Shown in pieces: positions 55,701 to 58,700 of a stretch of DNA of 64,000 nucleotides (position 1 is its first letter; every line of letters starts with the position of its first letter). Source of the DNA: Vandiemenella viatica (lineage: Eukaryota > Arthropoda > Insecta > Orthoptera > Morabidae); contig JARYHS010009186.1 of the NCBI GenBank assembly GCA_031002005.1, positions 257,453,199 through 257,517,198 of the forward strand, written 5' to 3'. The notes below the pieces were generated by a model, which saw nothing but the letters and a program-made list of their open reading frames with translations, was not told the origin of the DNA and ran no database searches. The position numbers and the translations under genes were made by a program.

Positions 55701-58700
55701 AATTAAATTAAATTAAATTTAAAAAAAAACTCCTGTATTTGATACCCAAAATGTGAGTCCCATACTACACCAGCATATTCAAGGCAATGGTCTGACAAAA
55801 GTTTCGTAACCCGTTCCTTTACTTCTCTCATACATCCCCTATCACACTCCCCCAAGTGCAGAATTTTCAAACCTTTTCCTACTATCTGTCCATGTGTCCT
55901 GTCCAGTTGAGTTTGTTATCAACTGTAATGCAAGATATTTACATTTCAAGTCTTCGACAAGCAATTCTTTCACCAACTTATAATCTACCTTTAGATAAAA
56001 AGCTAAAGATTGATTATGATTATAATGAATGGCCCACAATTTTCATATACATATCTAGTGCAAATCTCTGAATTGAATTCTAACAAAGACAAACCATTAG
56101 TTGTGAAACAATTACTAATGTGGTCAAAGACATAATTTGAAATGTGTTAAGTAGAGAAATGTGGGAATATTTTTTTATTCGTATGCTTGTGAAATCTGCA
56201 AAAAGAACAGAAAAGAAAAAGGAAGATTCTATATATCACTTTTTGCAGACTTTCTGAATCTAAGATTTTTCCCAAAGAAAGATTCCTTGTTTTGAAGTAT
56301 CCCACAGCCCAGCTTCTAAGAACTTTGATAGGAAATACCCTTTTGCATTTCCCTTTAAAGAAATACTGATCGGCCAGCACCTTTGGAATGTACTGAGTCC
56401 ATTCAAAATAAAAAGGTTTGTGGTACATTCCTGCTTGTGAATATACCAATGTTGCAGCTGTAAAACTATCCTAAACTTCACGGGTGATTTCATTGTCTCA
56501 TAAATATTTAAATAATACAGCAAAAGAAAAGGGAATATCTAAGCATTTTGTCTTAAAACTTATAAACATTCTTCTGAAAAGGGTGAATGTAGTAACACAT
56601 CTTCTGGTTGTAAACCTACAGAGTGCTGGCTGGAGATGAAACAATGAGTCAAATTGCATACAAGCCATTCCTTTTATGAGCAGACTGGCAAACTGTTGAT
56701 GACTTAGTCCCATTCCCCCCAAAACAACTCAAATATAAAACCTAAGTGTGATCCTCAACTCAAAGGTTGGTTTGACTCCCCTGAACGAGGCATACTAAGT
56801 ATGGTCCCAGTGGTAGGACGGCCACTTGCTTTCTTCTTTCATAACCTAACTAGGAAATCCTACAGGGTAAACAGAAACTACTGCTTAACATGGAATCTGA
56901 AACATGGAAGCAGTCTGACTTACTTCACATCACACAGCAAGCTGTGCCAGAGGTGAAGGTTGGGCCACTGAAAATATCTGCCAAACAGGGATTCAGACTG
57001 GACATCTTTCAGTCTCCAATCAGACACCTTAACCACTGAGCCACCGCACTGCTCATCACAATATATACCTATTACATAATTTCTCTCACTCCTTATTATG
57101 ACTCTAGAGATGAGAGGTGACTGACTTGAATGGGTAGTAATGTTTCTGGTGTGAAAGGATTAGCCGTCAGGTCATTTCGATTCATTCTCTGACGTTGCCC
57201 AGGGTACACCTGATTGCTATTCTTTGCTCGGTTGCTTAAGATTGCAATCTTCGAGGAGGCTCCTTTCATGGATTAAACTGTTGAAGACTTAGATTTCACA
57301 AGAGACAGCCATAAAGCATGGAGACTACTGAAGCATCTAAACAATGATCCAACTAAGACCAAAACTCATTATAATGTTACCGCCAACCAAATAGCACACC
57401 AACTGCTATTAAATGGCAAAGCTAATCACAAGTCCAAAATGCCCAACTGCGGAAAGAAGGCCAAGAGGAGAATAATGACCTCACAATACCATTCAGCATG
57501 GAAGAATTGGATAAGGCTATAAGAAATTGCAAAAATGGAAAATCAGCAGGCCTGGATGACATTAGGACAGAACAAATTAAGCACTTTGGTCTAACAACAA
57601 AGAAGTGGATGCTTCAGCTCTTTAACAACTGTATGAGTAAATGTCAAATTCCAAAGATATGGCGGAAGAGCCGAGTGATCGCCTTGCTTAAACCTGGCAA
57701 AGAAGGAAACAGTCCAAAGAATTTTAGACCTGTTGCACTTTTATGTCACCTCTACAAACTGCTTGAAAGAATGATCTTAAACCGGCTGTTGCCTGTAGTT
57801 GATCCTTTGCTTATTCCTGAACAAGCTGGATTCCGCCCGGGTAAAAATTGCACAGGACAACTACTAAACCTCACGCAGTTTATAGAAGATGGATTTGAAG
57901 CTCGTAAGGTAACAGGGGTGGTATTTGTTGATTTGTCAGCAGCGTATGACACCGTCAACCATCAGCTGCTACTAGTCAAGTTCTACAATCTGACCAGGAA
58001 TTTTATTAGTAAGTTCATTGCTACTCTTCTGCAGAACCGCAGATTCTTTGTTGACTTCCAAGGTCAGCGTAGCCGTTGGAGGCCACAGAAGAATGGTCTA
58101 CCCCAAGGAAGTGTGCTAGCCCCATTATTGTTTAACATATATACCAATGATCAGCCTATACCACGCAAATGCAGGAGTTTCGTGTATGCTGATGATCTTG
58201 CTCTGGTCTCACAGAGCAAAGACTTTGAATCAGTGGAGAGCACCCTTACCAACGCTCTGGAAGATTTGTCAAGGTATTATAGCACGAACCAGCTTAAACC
58301 AAATCCTACGAAGACACAAGTATGTGCTTTTCATCTAAGGAATAAAGAAGCAAATCGTAGGTTAAAGGTAACATGGTCGGGGGTCGAACTAGAACACTGT
58401 GATACTCCAAAATATCTAGGAGTGACCCTTGACAGATCACTTACATTCAGGAAACATTGCATGAACTCCAAGCTGAAAGTTTCCAGTAGGAACAATCTCA
58501 TAAGAAAACTGGCTGGATCGCAGTGGGGCAGCCAACCTGAAACAATTAGAACTTCTGCCTTAGCACTATGTTATTCGGCTGCAGAGTACGCCTGTCCCGT
58601 ATGGCACAGTTCAACCCATGCCAAACAAGTAGACATTGCACTTAATGACACGTGCAGAATCATAACAGGCTGCTTAAAATCAACTCCAGTCGAATGGCTC

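Larger units (their letters stand above)
52488..55722 (+). mobile_element. LINE family D, longest copy, split by an LTR
   Basis: The left part 52488-52873 codes the linker (NFYGYIRKLSGREDVETLID, EEIMKEIRKLKKHKGAGEDN). The right part from 54235 codes the RT and 3' UTR and ends ATTAAATTAAATTAAATTTA. The intervening 52874-54230 is an LTR; removing it and one CTTA restores the colinear order seen in the copy at 51000-51060. Confidence 0.85.

Noticed and set aside
56790..57056. Functional tRNA gene
   Set aside because: A and B boxes are present, but no cloverleaf or anticodon arm is apparent and the body matches a SINE.
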